Shown here one piece after another: positions 52,254 through 60,848 of a DNA stretch of 64,000 nt. Location of the stretch: the NCBI GenBank assembly GCA_902363555.1, contig CABJAM010000015.1, positions 1-64,000 of the forward strand, given 5' to 3'. Every line of letters starts with the position of its first letter. The first letter of the stretch is position 1. Source of the stretch: Lachnospiraceae bacterium (GTDB taxonomy: Bacteria > Bacillota > Clostridia > Lachnospirales > Lachnospiraceae). The notes under the pieces were generated by a model. That model did no database searches. It saw only the letters and a list, made by a program, of their open reading frames with translations, and was not told the DNA's origin. Made by a program: the position numbers and the translations under genes.

Positions 52254-53909
52254 TTATTTTTTCTGAACATATTTCAGACAGTCGAGCATTACGGCTACAA
52301 GGATAATGATACCCGAGAATACGAACTGAAGGTTAGTATCAATACCAAGGATTGTGAGGGAATATGTCAGCGCTGTAAAAATACATACACCAACGACCAC
52401 GCCGGATATTTTACCAATACCACCGGTGAAGGATACACCACCCACAACGCAGGCTGCGATGGCGTCCATTTCCCATCCCTGACCATAAGCTGCGGAACCG
52501 GAACCAACCATCCGCGCACATTCCAGCCATGAACCAAATCCATAAAGTATACCTGCCATAACGAAAGCGCCCACGGTTACGGCAAATACTGAAATACCTG
52601 AAACCGACGCGGCTTCCGGATTTCCGCCAACGGCATACAGATTTTTACCAAATGTCGTTTTATTCCAGATAAACCATACAACCGCGATGGCCACAGCCGC
52701 CCATATAATGATCGTCGGGAAGCTGTTCACCTTGGGGATGATCATACTTGGGATCGTCGGCTCAATAGCGCCGAAGGACACACCCTTTGTGGCGTATGTT
52801 ACAAGACCAAAAATAACAAGCATGTTTGCCATTGTTGAAATGAACGGATGCATTTTAAACTTGGCTGTAAAGAAGCCCGCGATGGATGTAAAAAATGTAC
52901 ATAATATAATACATACAAGCAGTGCGAAAACGACTCTGATCCCAATAGGCAGTCCTGTAAAATCAAACTTATGTCCAAATACAGCGCCTGTATTGGCTCC
53001 CTGATGCATGATGATCGTTGCCGTGGTCATACCCATACCGATCATACGCCCGATGGAAAGGTCTGTACCTGTAAGGAGGATCAGGCCTGCAACGCCCAGT
53101 GCCAGGAACATTCTCGGTGAAGCCTGCTGCAATATATTTAAAACATTATTATAGGTCAGCAGCGGAGAATGTTTTATGATCGGTGTAAGGATACATAAGG
53201 CAATAAATATCAAAATAATCGCAATATACAAGCCGTTTTGAAGTAAAAATGTCCGGCGGTTGAATGTATATTTGTAATTTTCCCATTTCTGCGCCATGTT
53301 CTCCCCAAAGGTAAACTTTGACATACGCAGCAAATCAATCAGATGATATTCATAAACAAAAGCCGCATGTTTTCTGTCCTTGATCTCCTGGAGCCTTTTT
53401 TGCATCCTCATTTTTGCATCAAACAGACGGTTTTTATAAACATACTTCTCATCTTTAATTTCGTGATAATCCGAAAGCTTTGCCAGGTTCTGCTGATGTT
53501 CTTTTTTCAGATCCGCAAGCTTCTGACGATATTCTTCCTTAGCGAGAACTTTTTCCTGCTCACAGCTTTCCTTTATCGGCTGATAATACTCTTTGGTAAA
53601 ATGAGCCTTAATGTGCGCCTCAGCATCGGAGATCAGTTTTGATACCTCACCTTTTTTCTGAGCCTCGACTCCTTTTGCAATTTCCAGCTCTGTCTTAAGC
53701 TTTGCGATCCGGTCGGCCTTTTCTCCTTTAGTTAAGGTACGGTCTCTCTTGACGGCATCAATACTGTTTTGAAGGGAGATCACCCTGTCTGTACCATCGA
53801 CACGAAGGCGGTCGATCTGCGCCTGGATTTTACCGACATAATCCTCGATGGGCTGACGCAGCTTCTGCTCCTGCTCAGCCGTAAGAATTTTACTATTTTC
53901 TTTCGCCAT
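52254..53909 (-). CDS. mglC: MglC-type galactose permease with long N-terminal coiled-coil extension
   Basis: 551 aa. Residues from about 218 on form the BPD_transp_2 permease with about 9-10 helices and the family stretch GLILLTGTDLSIGRMIGMG (usual MglC length about 335). The first about 215 residues are soluble, highly charged, Lys/Glu/Gln-rich and coiled-coil-like (IAKLKTELEIAKGVEAQKKG). The start at 53909 follows GGGAG by 9 nt; a frame reaching 54005 would overlap mglA. It begins 16 nt after the mglA stop. Confidence 0.9.
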   Translation of the reverse strand: MAKENSKILTAEQEQKLRQPIEDYVGKIQAQIDRLRVDGTDRVISLQNSIDAVKRDRTLTKGEKADRIAKLKTELEIAKGVEAQKKGEVSKLISDAEAHIKAHFTKEYYQPIKESCEQEKVLAKEEYRQKLADLKKEHQQNLAKLSDYHEIKDEKYVYKNRLFDAKMRMQKRLQEIKDRKHAAFVYEYHLIDLLRMSKFTFGENMAQKWENYKYTFNRRTFLLQNGLYIAIILIFIALCILTPIIKHSPLLTYNNVLNILQQASPRMFLALGVAGLILLTGTDLSIGRMIGMGMTTATIIMHQGANTGAVFGHKFDFTGLPIGIRVVFALLVCIILCTFFTSIAGFFTAKFKMHPFISTMANMLVIFGLVTYATKGVSFGAIEPTIPSMIIPKVNSFPTIIIWAAVAIAVVWFIWNKTTFGKNLYAVGGNPEAASVSGISVFAVTVGAFVMAGILYGFGSWLECARMVGSGSAAYGQGWEMDAIAACVVGGVSFTGGIGKISGVVVGVCIFTALTYSLTILGIDTNLQFVFSGIIILVAVMLDCLKYVQKK

Positions 53910-53925
53910 ATCTATCTCTCCCTCA

Positions 53926-55434
53926 TTATAGGTATTTTGCACTGAGCCGCAAAAGCTCTTCCTGATTTGTCTCTTTTGTATTGACAATTCCGGAAAGATG
54001 TCCATTGGACATTACACCAATACGGTTTGTAATTCCGAGAATTTCCGGCATTTCAGATGAAACAACGATGATGGTCTTTCCCTGCTTTGCCATCTTGATG
54101 ATCAGCTCATATATCTCATATTTTGCACCGACATCAATACCGCGGGTAGGCTCGTCCATCATAAACACCTGTGGGCCGCGCTCCAGCCATTTTCCGAAAA
54201 TGACCTTCTGCTGATTTCCACCGGAAAGGCTTGAAATCATATCATCCGGACCCATACACTTTGTATGCATCGTTTTAATCTCATCGGAGGTTGCTTTTAC
54301 CATCTTTGCATTGGAAAGGGCCACTCCGGATTTGTACTGGTTCAGATTAGCAATCGTCGTATTAAATGTAAGGTCGCCTTTCAGGAAAAGTCCGTTGGCC
54401 TTCCTCTCCTCAGTGATCATGGCAAAACCATAATCCATTGCTTCCCTGGCGCTCTTAAAATTCATAAGGCGGTTATTAAAATAAACCCGTCCGGCCGCTC
54501 TTGTGCGGACGCCGAAAATGGTTTCCAAAAGCTCCGTCCTTCCGGCTCCCACCAGACCATAAAGTCCAAAAATCTCGCCCTCCCGGACATCAAAGGAAAT
54601 ATCCTGCAAATGCGGCTCAAATTTTGTCGATAAATGCTGAATGGACAGGATCGGCCCCTTGGGGGTATTATCCACCGGCGGAAAACGGTTTTCAAGCGAA
54701 CGGCCAACCATGGCGGCGATCAGCTCGTTCATATTTGTATCCTTAACACTTTTTGTCATAACGAGATTACCATCACGAAGTACAGAAACATCGTCACAGA
54801 TTTTAAAAATCTCATCCATTTTATGAGAGATATAGATCAGGGCAATCCCCTGCTTTTTCAGCATCCGCATCATCTCAAACAGTTTATCGACCTCCTGCAC
54901 AGTCAGCGACGAGGTCGGCTCGTCAAGAACGATCACCTTGGAATTATAAGAGATCGCCTTGGCAATTTCACACATCTGTCTCTGGGACACAGACATGTTT
55001 CGCATCGGCTGGGTAAGGTTAACGGTCATTCCCAACTTTCTGAAAAGATCCGATGCTTCCTTTTTCATTCTTCCTTCATCAATGATACCTACCGAATTGA
55101 CAGGGTAACGTCCAAGGAATAAATTATCGATCACATTTCTTTCCAGACACTGGTTCAATTCCTGATGAACCATTGCGATGCCGTTTTCAAGAGCATCCTT
55201 GGGCCCGGAAAAGCTTACTTCCTCACCGCAAAGGAAGATATTTCCTTCATCCTTTTGATAAGTACCAAAAAGACACTTCATCATCGTTGACTTACCGGCG
55301 CCATTTTCACCCATAAGCCCCATGACAGTTCCCTGTTTCACATCCAGACTGATACGATCCAAAACCCGGTTCCGGCCAAAGGACTTACTCATACCGCGTA
55401 TCGATAAGACGATATCATCTTTCTTATCTGCCAT
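53926..55434 (-). CDS. mglA: MglA-type sugar ABC transporter ATPase (two domains)
   Basis: 502 aa with two ABC domains in tandem. The first has GENGAGKST, signature region MSVSQRQMCEIAKA and Walker B VIVLDEPTSSL. The second has a divergent P-loop GLVGAGRTE, signature LSGGNQQKVIFGKWL and FMMDEPTRGID. This is the standard MglA/RbsA plan for importing galactose, methyl-galactoside or ribose. It lies between the binding protein and the permease. Confidence 0.94.
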   Translation of the reverse strand: MADKKDDIVLSIRGMSKSFGRNRVLDRISLDVKQGTVMGLMGENGAGKSTMMKCLFGTYQKDEGNIFLCGEEVSFSGPKDALENGIAMVHQELNQCLERNVIDNLFLGRYPVNSVGIIDEGRMKKEASDLFRKLGMTVNLTQPMRNMSVSQRQMCEIAKAISYNSKVIVLDEPTSSLTVQEVDKLFEMMRMLKKQGIALIYISHKMDEIFKICDDVSVLRDGNLVMTKSVKDTNMNELIAAMVGRSLENRFPPVDNTPKGPILSIQHLSTKFEPHLQDISFDVREGEIFGLYGLVGAGRTELLETIFGVRTRAAGRVYFNNRLMNFKSAREAMDYGFAMITEERKANGLFLKGDLTFNTTIANLNQYKSGVALSNAKMVKATSDEIKTMHTKCMGPDDMISSLSGGNQQKVIFGKWLERGPQVFMMDEPTRGIDVGAKYEIYELIIKMAKQGKTIIVVSSEMPEILGITNRIGVMSNGHLSGIVNTKETNQEELLRLSAKYL

Positions 55435-55516
55435 TATTTTACTCCCGTATACGTTTGTTGGTATTATCGTGTTTACAACAGGCGTACAACGCCTGAATTT
55501 AAGTCATTCCCCGCGG

Positions 55517-55636
55517 CAGACGCCAGGGTCAGGCAAGCTAGACTTTGGCTCGCTGCCCGCGGAAATAAATTATGAGGGAGAATTTCTTCTCCCTGATAAT
55601 TTATCTTGAGTCACAGTTCAGACACTGTGACTCAAG
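55517..55636 (-). other. Three stacked hairpins between binding-protein and mglA genes
   Basis: In transcript order on the minus strand: CTTGAGTCACAG/CTGTGACTCAAG (55636-55605, perfect 12 bp), AAATTATCAGGGAGAA/TTCTCCCTCATAATTT (about 55601-55566), and CCGCGGGCAG/CTGCCGCGG (about 55563-55517). No strong T-run follows. Such structures commonly protect the binding-protein mRNA and reduce read-through, giving more binding protein than ATPase. Confidence 0.65.
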
Positions 55637-55659
55637 CTTTTCATTTATTTTACCGGGTA

Positions 55660-57000
55660 TTACTGACTCAGTAATGATGTGTAGGAAGCTGCATTATCGG
55701 TCTTAACCATGTTAATAGCGAATGCATCATACTGGCTCGGATTTCCGAGACGGTTTGTAATGTTGGACTCTGTCTGTCCGTCGCCGCCGATATATTCAAC
55801 TTCAAGGTTAAGAAGCTTATCATAGTTCTGAAGAAGTGGCTGATATGTGGAGCTTAAGAAGTTATCGGATGAATTATAGATATTCAGCCAAACCTTCTTG
55901 GTCGGGTTTTTACTTTCATCTAACTGATTTGCCACAGGCTCATAAACCTTTGTGGAATCTGTAAAATCCTGATAGTTGTCCGCTGTCACTGCCACATTTA
56001 ATGCATAGTAGGAACGCTCATCTGCTTTATATGTATATACATCTGCGGAAAGAACGTTGCCGGCTTCATCAGCAGTACCAATACCTGTATCAATGTCTAC
56101 GCCGTCAAGTGCGTTACGAAGAACACGGAGTGTTAAATAAGCCTGTACATCTGCATGCTGGCTGATTGTTCCGCCGTAGCCTTCTGCGATTGCTGCAACA
56201 GCATCACTGTTTGCATCGTAACCAAATGTTGGAACATTGTTATCCTTTGACCATGCGTTGAACATGGACATGCCCATACCGTCATTATTGGAAGCGATAA
56301 TATCAATGGAATCACCAAAAGATGAAGCCCATGTGCCAATGGCGTTACCTGCGGTTGCTGCATCCCATGTAGCTCCGGCAGAGTTTTTCATTTCCTGAGA
56401 AGCATATTCTCTGACAGTGTAGGTCTTGCCGTTAATTTCAAGAGTTCCGTCCTGTACGATCGAGGATGAACCATCTGCATTTGTACCGATCGGCTCACTG
56501 TTGATTTCTCCGTCTTTCTCAACGCCAGTTCCAAGTGCTTTTCTTACGCCTCTTGTACGTGCGATGGAATCGTTGTGTCCGATATCACCAATAGCAAGAA
56601 CATAACCGATGATCCCGTCACCATTGCGGTCTATGGTATCAATGTTTTTCTCGATATAATCCTTGATCATTGTACCCTGAAGCTCAGCACCCTGATTGGC
56701 ATCAAAGCCTACATAATATGTATTTGCATTGAAGTTCAGCGCTGCCATATCGAGTTCTCCAGTGGAACTGTTGGATGGCTGACGGTTAAACCATACTAAA
56801 GGTTTGTCTTTATTAGCAACTTCTGCTCCGGCTGGCGCCTGTGTTTCTGCTGGTGCCTGCGTTTCCGCTCCTGCGGCCTGTGTTTCTCCACCTGCATTAC
56901 CCTGTGTTGAAGGTGCCTTTGTTTCACCGGAACCTCCACATGCTGTAATCGTGGCGGCAAGCATCGCTGCAACAACTAATAGAGCTAATTTCTTCTTCAT
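55660..57000 (-). CDS. Circularly permuted galactose-binding lipoprotein
   Basis: 446 aa. Signal peptide with lipobox TITAC (Cys21), then a Gly/Gln/Thr/Ala linker to about 64. The mature protein starts where MglB residue ~110 lies (PLVWFNRQPS, 67-76; compare IIFFNREP) and proceeds through YYVGFD, the calcium loop DRNGDGIIG (124-132), GHNDSIART (141-149), ASNND and FGYDANSD. After the canonical C-terminus it continues with KKVWLNIYNSSDNF (368-381) and DAFAINMV (425-432), which are the canonical N-terminal strands. Thus the order is rotated. ATG 57000 follows GGGAG by 9 nt. It is first in the mgl-type operon and presumably binds galactose or glucose at the cell surface. Confidence 0.88.
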   Translation of the reverse strand: MKKKLALLVVAAMLAATITACGGSGETKAPSTQGNAGGETQAAGAETQAPAETQAPAGAEVANKDKPLVWFNRQPSNSSTGELDMAALNFNANTYYVGFDANQGAELQGTMIKDYIEKNIDTIDRNGDGIIGYVLAIGDIGHNDSIARTRGVRKALGTGVEKDGEINSEPIGTNADGSSSIVQDGTLEINGKTYTVREYASQEMKNSAGATWDAATAGNAIGTWASSFGDSIDIIASNNDGMGMSMFNAWSKDNNVPTFGYDANSDAVAAIAEGYGGTISQHADVQAYLTLRVLRNALDGVDIDTGIGTADEAGNVLSADVYTYKADERSYYALNVAVTADNYQDFTDSTKVYEPVANQLDESKNPTKKVWLNIYNSSDNFLSSTYQPLLQNYDKLLNLEVEYIGGDGQTESNITNRLGNPSQYDAFAINMVKTDNAASYTSLLSQ

Positions 57001-57148
57001 ATAAAAATTCTCCCTTCTTTTGGCACTTTTCATCGTGCGCTTTGTTGATATTTACAGTCTATATCATATGGACATTTAAAAACATAGAATATTTTTTTAA
57101 TATCATTGAAATTTTTTCGATTTCCTTTGGTCATATTGGACACTAAAA

Positions 57149-57180
57149 ACGCCCTGCAAGTAAAAATGCTTACAGGGCGT
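57149..57180 (-). terminator. Terminator of the M50 protease gene
   Basis: On the minus strand ACGCCCTGTAAG (57180-57169) pairs with CTTGCAGGGCGT (57160-57149), one mismatch, followed by TTTTTAG. Confidence 0.8.
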
Positions 57181-57206
57181 CATAATTCTGTACAATTTTG
57201 TCTATT

Positions 57207-58337
57207 TTATTGGGATTTTGTTATATATGTCAACAAATCCCTCTCCGATTCCACTTCCCCCTCATAAGGATAGGCCTTCACCACTTTTTCAAATTTCATC
57301 CTTATTTTCTCAGCTTCATCCTTATCCTTTCGCCCAAGCAGCGCATAAGCATACTGCATCCTCAAAACAGAAGGATTATTTTTCATCGCTTTCAAAAACT
57401 TGTTAAACTCACTGGTCATAAATTCACTCAGAACCTCCGGGCGTTTTTCCCCCACCAGCTCGCAAAATATGCGCTCCGCGATCAACATATTTTTATGGAC
57501 ATTTACCATACCGGTTTGTTTATTTAACAGTTCCTCCATCATCCGATCCGCCCGCACAAAATCCATCTGATCCATAGCACGGCTACAGGCATAAGCCCCA
57601 ACAGTCGCACACAGACTATTTTTTAAATCTTCATCCGTGGGCACCAAAAACCATTCCTCCGGCATATCCTTTAAACGGATATTTTCCACCGTCTGAACAT
57701 AGATCATCATCTGGAGCCAGAAGCAGCGCATCGCCGCTTTACTTTTGCCAATAGAAATAATATTTCTTCCATCATTATCTACGGCTCCTGTTTTCATAGG
57801 AACACCATTCATAAATGCCATCGCGATCCCCGCCAGACTTATAAGCCAAAACACGCTGGCCAGTCTGCTATCTCTGGGTAATGCAAACGCCGGGATCATG
57901 CATAGCACGGACAGGATAAGATTCATCAATACGCCGCCCAGATTATACAAAATATAAGGTATCTTCCCATCAACCATTGGCGGGGGCGCCATCAGACATT
58001 GACCGCCGGTGCCCATCAGCGAATATTTCTTACGCTGCATACGGCCGTCCTTCTTTAAAAAGATAATATTTCCGATTCTAAACGACGCAAAGCGATAACC
58101 GCTGAGCAGGCCAAAAATTAAATGCCCCAGCTCATGGATGACCAAATGAATAAAAACAGCAATGTAAAGCACAATAAGACAAAAAACCAGATTTAATATA
58201 AAGGATAGAAAATCGCCCTTTTTGATGCCTTTAGCCATGAGGATACCTACAAAAAAGCCACACATTGCAACTATAAAAAAATATAATGTCCTATTGATGT
58301 TCTTATGATCCTGAACCTTTTTTCCTTCTTTTTTCAA
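57207..58337 (-). CDS. M50-family membrane metalloprotease (site-2-protease-like)
   Basis: 376 aa. Several membrane helices; the zinc motif HELGH (68-72) lies in a helix, and a later Asp in TGAVDNDGRN is a candidate third ligand. The segment YNLGGVLMNL matches the second conserved helix of the family. The C-terminal about 160 residues are soluble helical repeats. The TTG start at 58337 overlaps the LspA stop (TTGA) and follows GGGAGG by 8 nt. It is co-translated with LspA, so it may act on lipoprotein or signal-peptide remnants, or on a regulator. The substrate is unknown. Confidence 0.85.
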   Translation of the reverse strand: MKKEGKKVQDHKNINRTLYFFIVAMCGFFVGILMAKGIKKGDFLSFILNLVFCLIVLYIAVFIHLVIHELGHLIFGLLSGYRFASFRIGNIIFLKKDGRMQRKKYSLMGTGGQCLMAPPPMVDGKIPYILYNLGGVLMNLILSVLCMIPAFALPRDSRLASVFWLISLAGIAMAFMNGVPMKTGAVDNDGRNIISIGKSKAAMRCFWLQMMIYVQTVENIRLKDMPEEWFLVPTDEDLKNSLCATVGAYACSRAMDQMDFVRADRMMEELLNKQTGMVNVHKNMLIAERIFCELVGEKRPEVLSEFMTSEFNKFLKAMKNNPSVLRMQYAYALLGRKDKDEAEKIRMKFEKVVKAYPYEGEVESERDLLTYITKSQ

Positions 58338-58882
58338 GACACTTTCCTCCCGCCCCGTTTTAACATCTGCTTTATTCGATCCACACACCACCGGCCATAC
58401 GCTCCAACTGAAATTTCCCTGGAATGCTTTAATGCAATGATAAGAAATAAAACCTCCGCAACCGTCAGATAACAGTCCTTTAGATCAAATGTAAATAACC
58501 CTGGAAGCTGAATATAATCAATGCTCCCTCCCCAAATAACTTTATCGATCAGGCTGCACACTGCACCAGCCAAACCAAAAACGATAATAAACCGCACGCC
58601 TTTGCCAATCGTATGTTTTCTACTTATATAAAAATTATATCCGCTGACCAGAAGGAGGATTACAAGAATGTTGATGACCACAGCCACACCAAGATGACTG
58701 AAAACATCAATATAGTTACCGCCAAAGGAATAATTTGTATTCTGTATGGGCCGGAAGCGGAGTAAATTTCCAATAATATCTACATCTGCATCATAGCAGA
58801 TATAGTAGATCATCACCTTGATAAACTGTTCTACGATGCATAGCACTATAATAAAAGGGAGCAATGGCTTAATGTTTTTCAA
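58334..58882 (-). CDS. lspA: LspA-like lipoprotein signal peptidase (signal peptidase II)
   Basis: 182 aa with four membrane helices. Conserved LspA parts are visible: PIQNTNYSFGG near 45-55, GAVCSLIDKVIWGGSIDYI (107-124) and FDLKDCYLTVAE (132-143). Asp122 and Asp136 fit the two catalytic aspartates, although the usual NVAD is replaced by DLKD. TTG start at 58882 follows AGGAGG by 6 nt; the frame extends upstream to 58924 without a ribosome site. Divergence from the standard motif and pairing with an M50 protease suggest a specialised paralogue. Confidence 0.78.
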   Translation of the reverse strand: MKNIKPLLPFIIVLCIVEQFIKVMIYYICYDADVDIIGNLLRFRPIQNTNYSFGGNYIDVFSHLGVAVVINILVILLLVSGYNFYISRKHTIGKGVRFIIVFGLAGAVCSLIDKVIWGGSIDYIQLPGLFTFDLKDCYLTVAEVLFLIIALKHSREISVGAYGRWCVDRIKQMLKRGGRKVS

Positions 58883-58968
58883 TGGTGTCCTCCTGTGTTT
58901 GCGAATTATTTCTAATTCTATCATAAAAGCAGGCGGAAGTCATCAGGATTAGCGAAATGAGCAAAAGT

Positions 58969-58997
58969 GCCGCTGTTCCATAACCTTGAACAGCGGC
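58969..58997 (-). terminator. Terminator of the EthD/flavoprotein/URO-D operon
   Basis: GCCGCTGTTC (58969-58978) pairs perfectly with GAACAGCGGC (58988-58997); on the minus strand ACTTTTG follows. Confidence 0.75.
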
Positions 58998-59072
58998 AGC
59001 TTTTATTTACAAAATATGTACGAACCGGTCATTATTTCATTGATTACAAATACCTGTTTCTTCCCTCAAAAA

Positions 59073-59900
59073 TCAACGCATTGTAATATAACCGTGATAT
59101 TGCGTCAAATTATCACTTGTTGCATAATCCCCCACAAAGCATCCAATAAAATTATAGTACGGATTCAGGAACGGGAACACATCCTGCTGCGCCCACTCCG
59201 GCTGCTTTAAAGCCGATGCGGCAGCTTCAATACACTTGTGCCAGTTTGTCGGCCCGTCAAACCACATTTCCACCATGCGGTCCATCATACAATGGTTTAC
59301 ATCCTTCATAATCTTACTTGTAACGATGCGGGTACACTCCGGCATTTTTTCAAATACAGGGAACACCTCTTCAAAAAGCCAGCGGTCGCCTTCCTCCAAA
59401 GACACACCTTCCGGATATTGGATACAGAAATTCCACCGGTAATTTGGACCATCATCCACGGTCCGGCCTTTGCCCTTCACATCATCCTCCCACCAATAGG
59501 GCACGAAAGCAAAGATAAATGGTACCTTACCGCCAGAAGTTGCCCGGGCCTTGTCGGCATCCATATTTTCACTGCCAATGTTATCCGGCATGTTATTTTG
59601 CCAGATCAGCACATCCGTCGGCATCACCTCGGTCAATATTTTATTCATACATTCCGGCGACAGATGATTGATCATCCAGTAATGCTCGGTTAACTGCATT
59701 TTAACCGTTCCAAAGCGTTCACCATCCGGAGGGGTGGGCAGAGCATTATAAAATGCATATTTGGACACGTAAGGTCCAAACTGGGAAATACTATCCGGAA
59801 CGTGGGTCCGGTACAGCCAGTGCTGTAACTTTATACGGTAATCCTCATTGGCCACATCGACATAAATAAGGCTGCGCATTGGTTCATAATTTGTACTCAT
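59073..59900 (-). CDS. EthD-like (dimeric alpha/beta-barrel) protein
   Basis: 275 aa, soluble. The N-terminal part (YRIKLQHWLYRTHVPDSISQF) and a second half with similar spacing suggest two ferredoxin-like EthD/dimeric alpha-beta barrel units, but the match is weak. AGGAGG precedes ATG 59900. It is third in an operon after a URO-D protein and an iron-sulfur flavoprotein, 9 nt after the latter. No catalytic residues can be named. Confidence 0.6.
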   Translation of the reverse strand: MSTNYEPMRSLIYVDVANEDYRIKLQHWLYRTHVPDSISQFGPYVSKYAFYNALPTPPDGERFGTVKMQLTEHYWMINHLSPECMNKILTEVMPTDVLIWQNNMPDNIGSENMDADKARATSGGKVPFIFAFVPYWWEDDVKGKGRTVDDGPNYRWNFCIQYPEGVSLEEGDRWLFEEVFPVFEKMPECTRIVTSKIMKDVNHCMMDRMVEMWFDGPTNWHKCIEAAASALKQPEWAQQDVFPFLNPYYNFIGCFVGDYATSDNLTQYHGYITMR

Positions 59901-59909
59901 ATTAACCTC

Positions 59910-60848
59910 CTATCTGCCAGACGGCATCACCGGTTCTATAAAGGACTGGTAACGCTTAACGGCATCTTTATATTTGTCTGTTTTTCTGTTTTCCATATTC
60001 TTCATCTCATTTTCCTGGATATCCTGAGCATGGATAAACTTACCTGACATTGTATCATGCGCATGCTCCAACTGAGATTCAGGAAATACAAATTCCAGCT
60101 TGCCATCATTTAAAATCATCTCGCCCTCGATACCGCACAGACAGCAAATCGCTTTATTCGTATTCGGAATGTGATAGAAGTTCCGGCAATGGCAATGCGG
60201 GCACATCCCCTTCTCGCCCTTATACTGCGCATTTTCCATATCCTTTGCGGCATTGGCCAGATCTGCGCCCATCTGATGGACAGCAGCAACCTTTTCGTCC
60301 TCCATGATAATATTCTTAGACCAGGAATAGCATTTGTTATCAATGATCTTCCATGCCCATGGCAATGCCAGCATCCCTGTATCCGTCTGAACCCGTGTAG
60401 ACCAGTCGGAGCCGCCGATTCCAAGAAATGAAACAACCTTATCCTTGATCCATGCCGGATCAATGGGCTTTCCGTGACCTTCCTCAGCCAGCTTCATGGC
60501 AAACATATTAATCCCCTTATCCGCTCTTGGGCCTAAACGGTCATTTAATGTATGGAACAGGCCCGTTGCTCCCTTTTCAAAAATCGGAGTGGAAATGAAA
60601 ATACCGTCAGCTTCAAGAATCAGTTCCAGCAGTTCCTCCAAATCATCCTTAATAGCACAGACATTTCCTTTCCCCATGGTCAGCGAACGGGAACAGGCCA
60701 CACAGCCCGTACAGTTTTTAATATCCCAATCTAAAATATGTACAAATTTAATTTCAGCGCCCTGCTCCGAAGCACCCATGAGAGCTTCCTTACACATAGA
60801 GTCATTGGCTCCATTTTTTCCTCCAAAAGAAATACCTAAAATCTTCAT
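59910..60848 (-). CDS. Iron-sulfur flavoprotein (NADPH-dependent FMN reductase family) with zinc ribbon
   Basis: 312 aa. The N-terminal flavodoxin-like FMN-binding fold (ILGISFGGKNGANDS) carries a cluster motif Cys46-x2-Cys49-x2-Cys52-x11-Cys64 (NCTGCVACS), as in Isf-type iron-sulfur flavoproteins. A second cysteine group, MCPHCHC..ICCLCG (about 225-252), forms a rubredoxin/zinc-ribbon-like addition, followed by a charged tail. Its ATG overlaps the URO-D stop (ATGA). A two-electron to one-electron carrier serving the URO-D partner is a reasonable inference. Confidence 0.85.
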   Translation of the reverse strand: MKILGISFGGKNGANDSMCKEALMGASEQGAEIKFVHILDWDIKNCTGCVACSRSLTMGKGNVCAIKDDLEELLELILEADGIFISTPIFEKGATGLFHTLNDRLGPRADKGINMFAMKLAEEGHGKPIDPAWIKDKVVSFLGIGGSDWSTRVQTDTGMLALPWAWKIIDNKCYSWSKNIIMEDEKVAAVHQMGADLANAAKDMENAQYKGEKGMCPHCHCRNFYHIPNTNKAICCLCGIEGEMILNDGKLEFVFPESQLEHAHDTMSGKFIHAQDIQENEMKNMENRKTDKYKDAVKRYQSFIEPVMPSGR

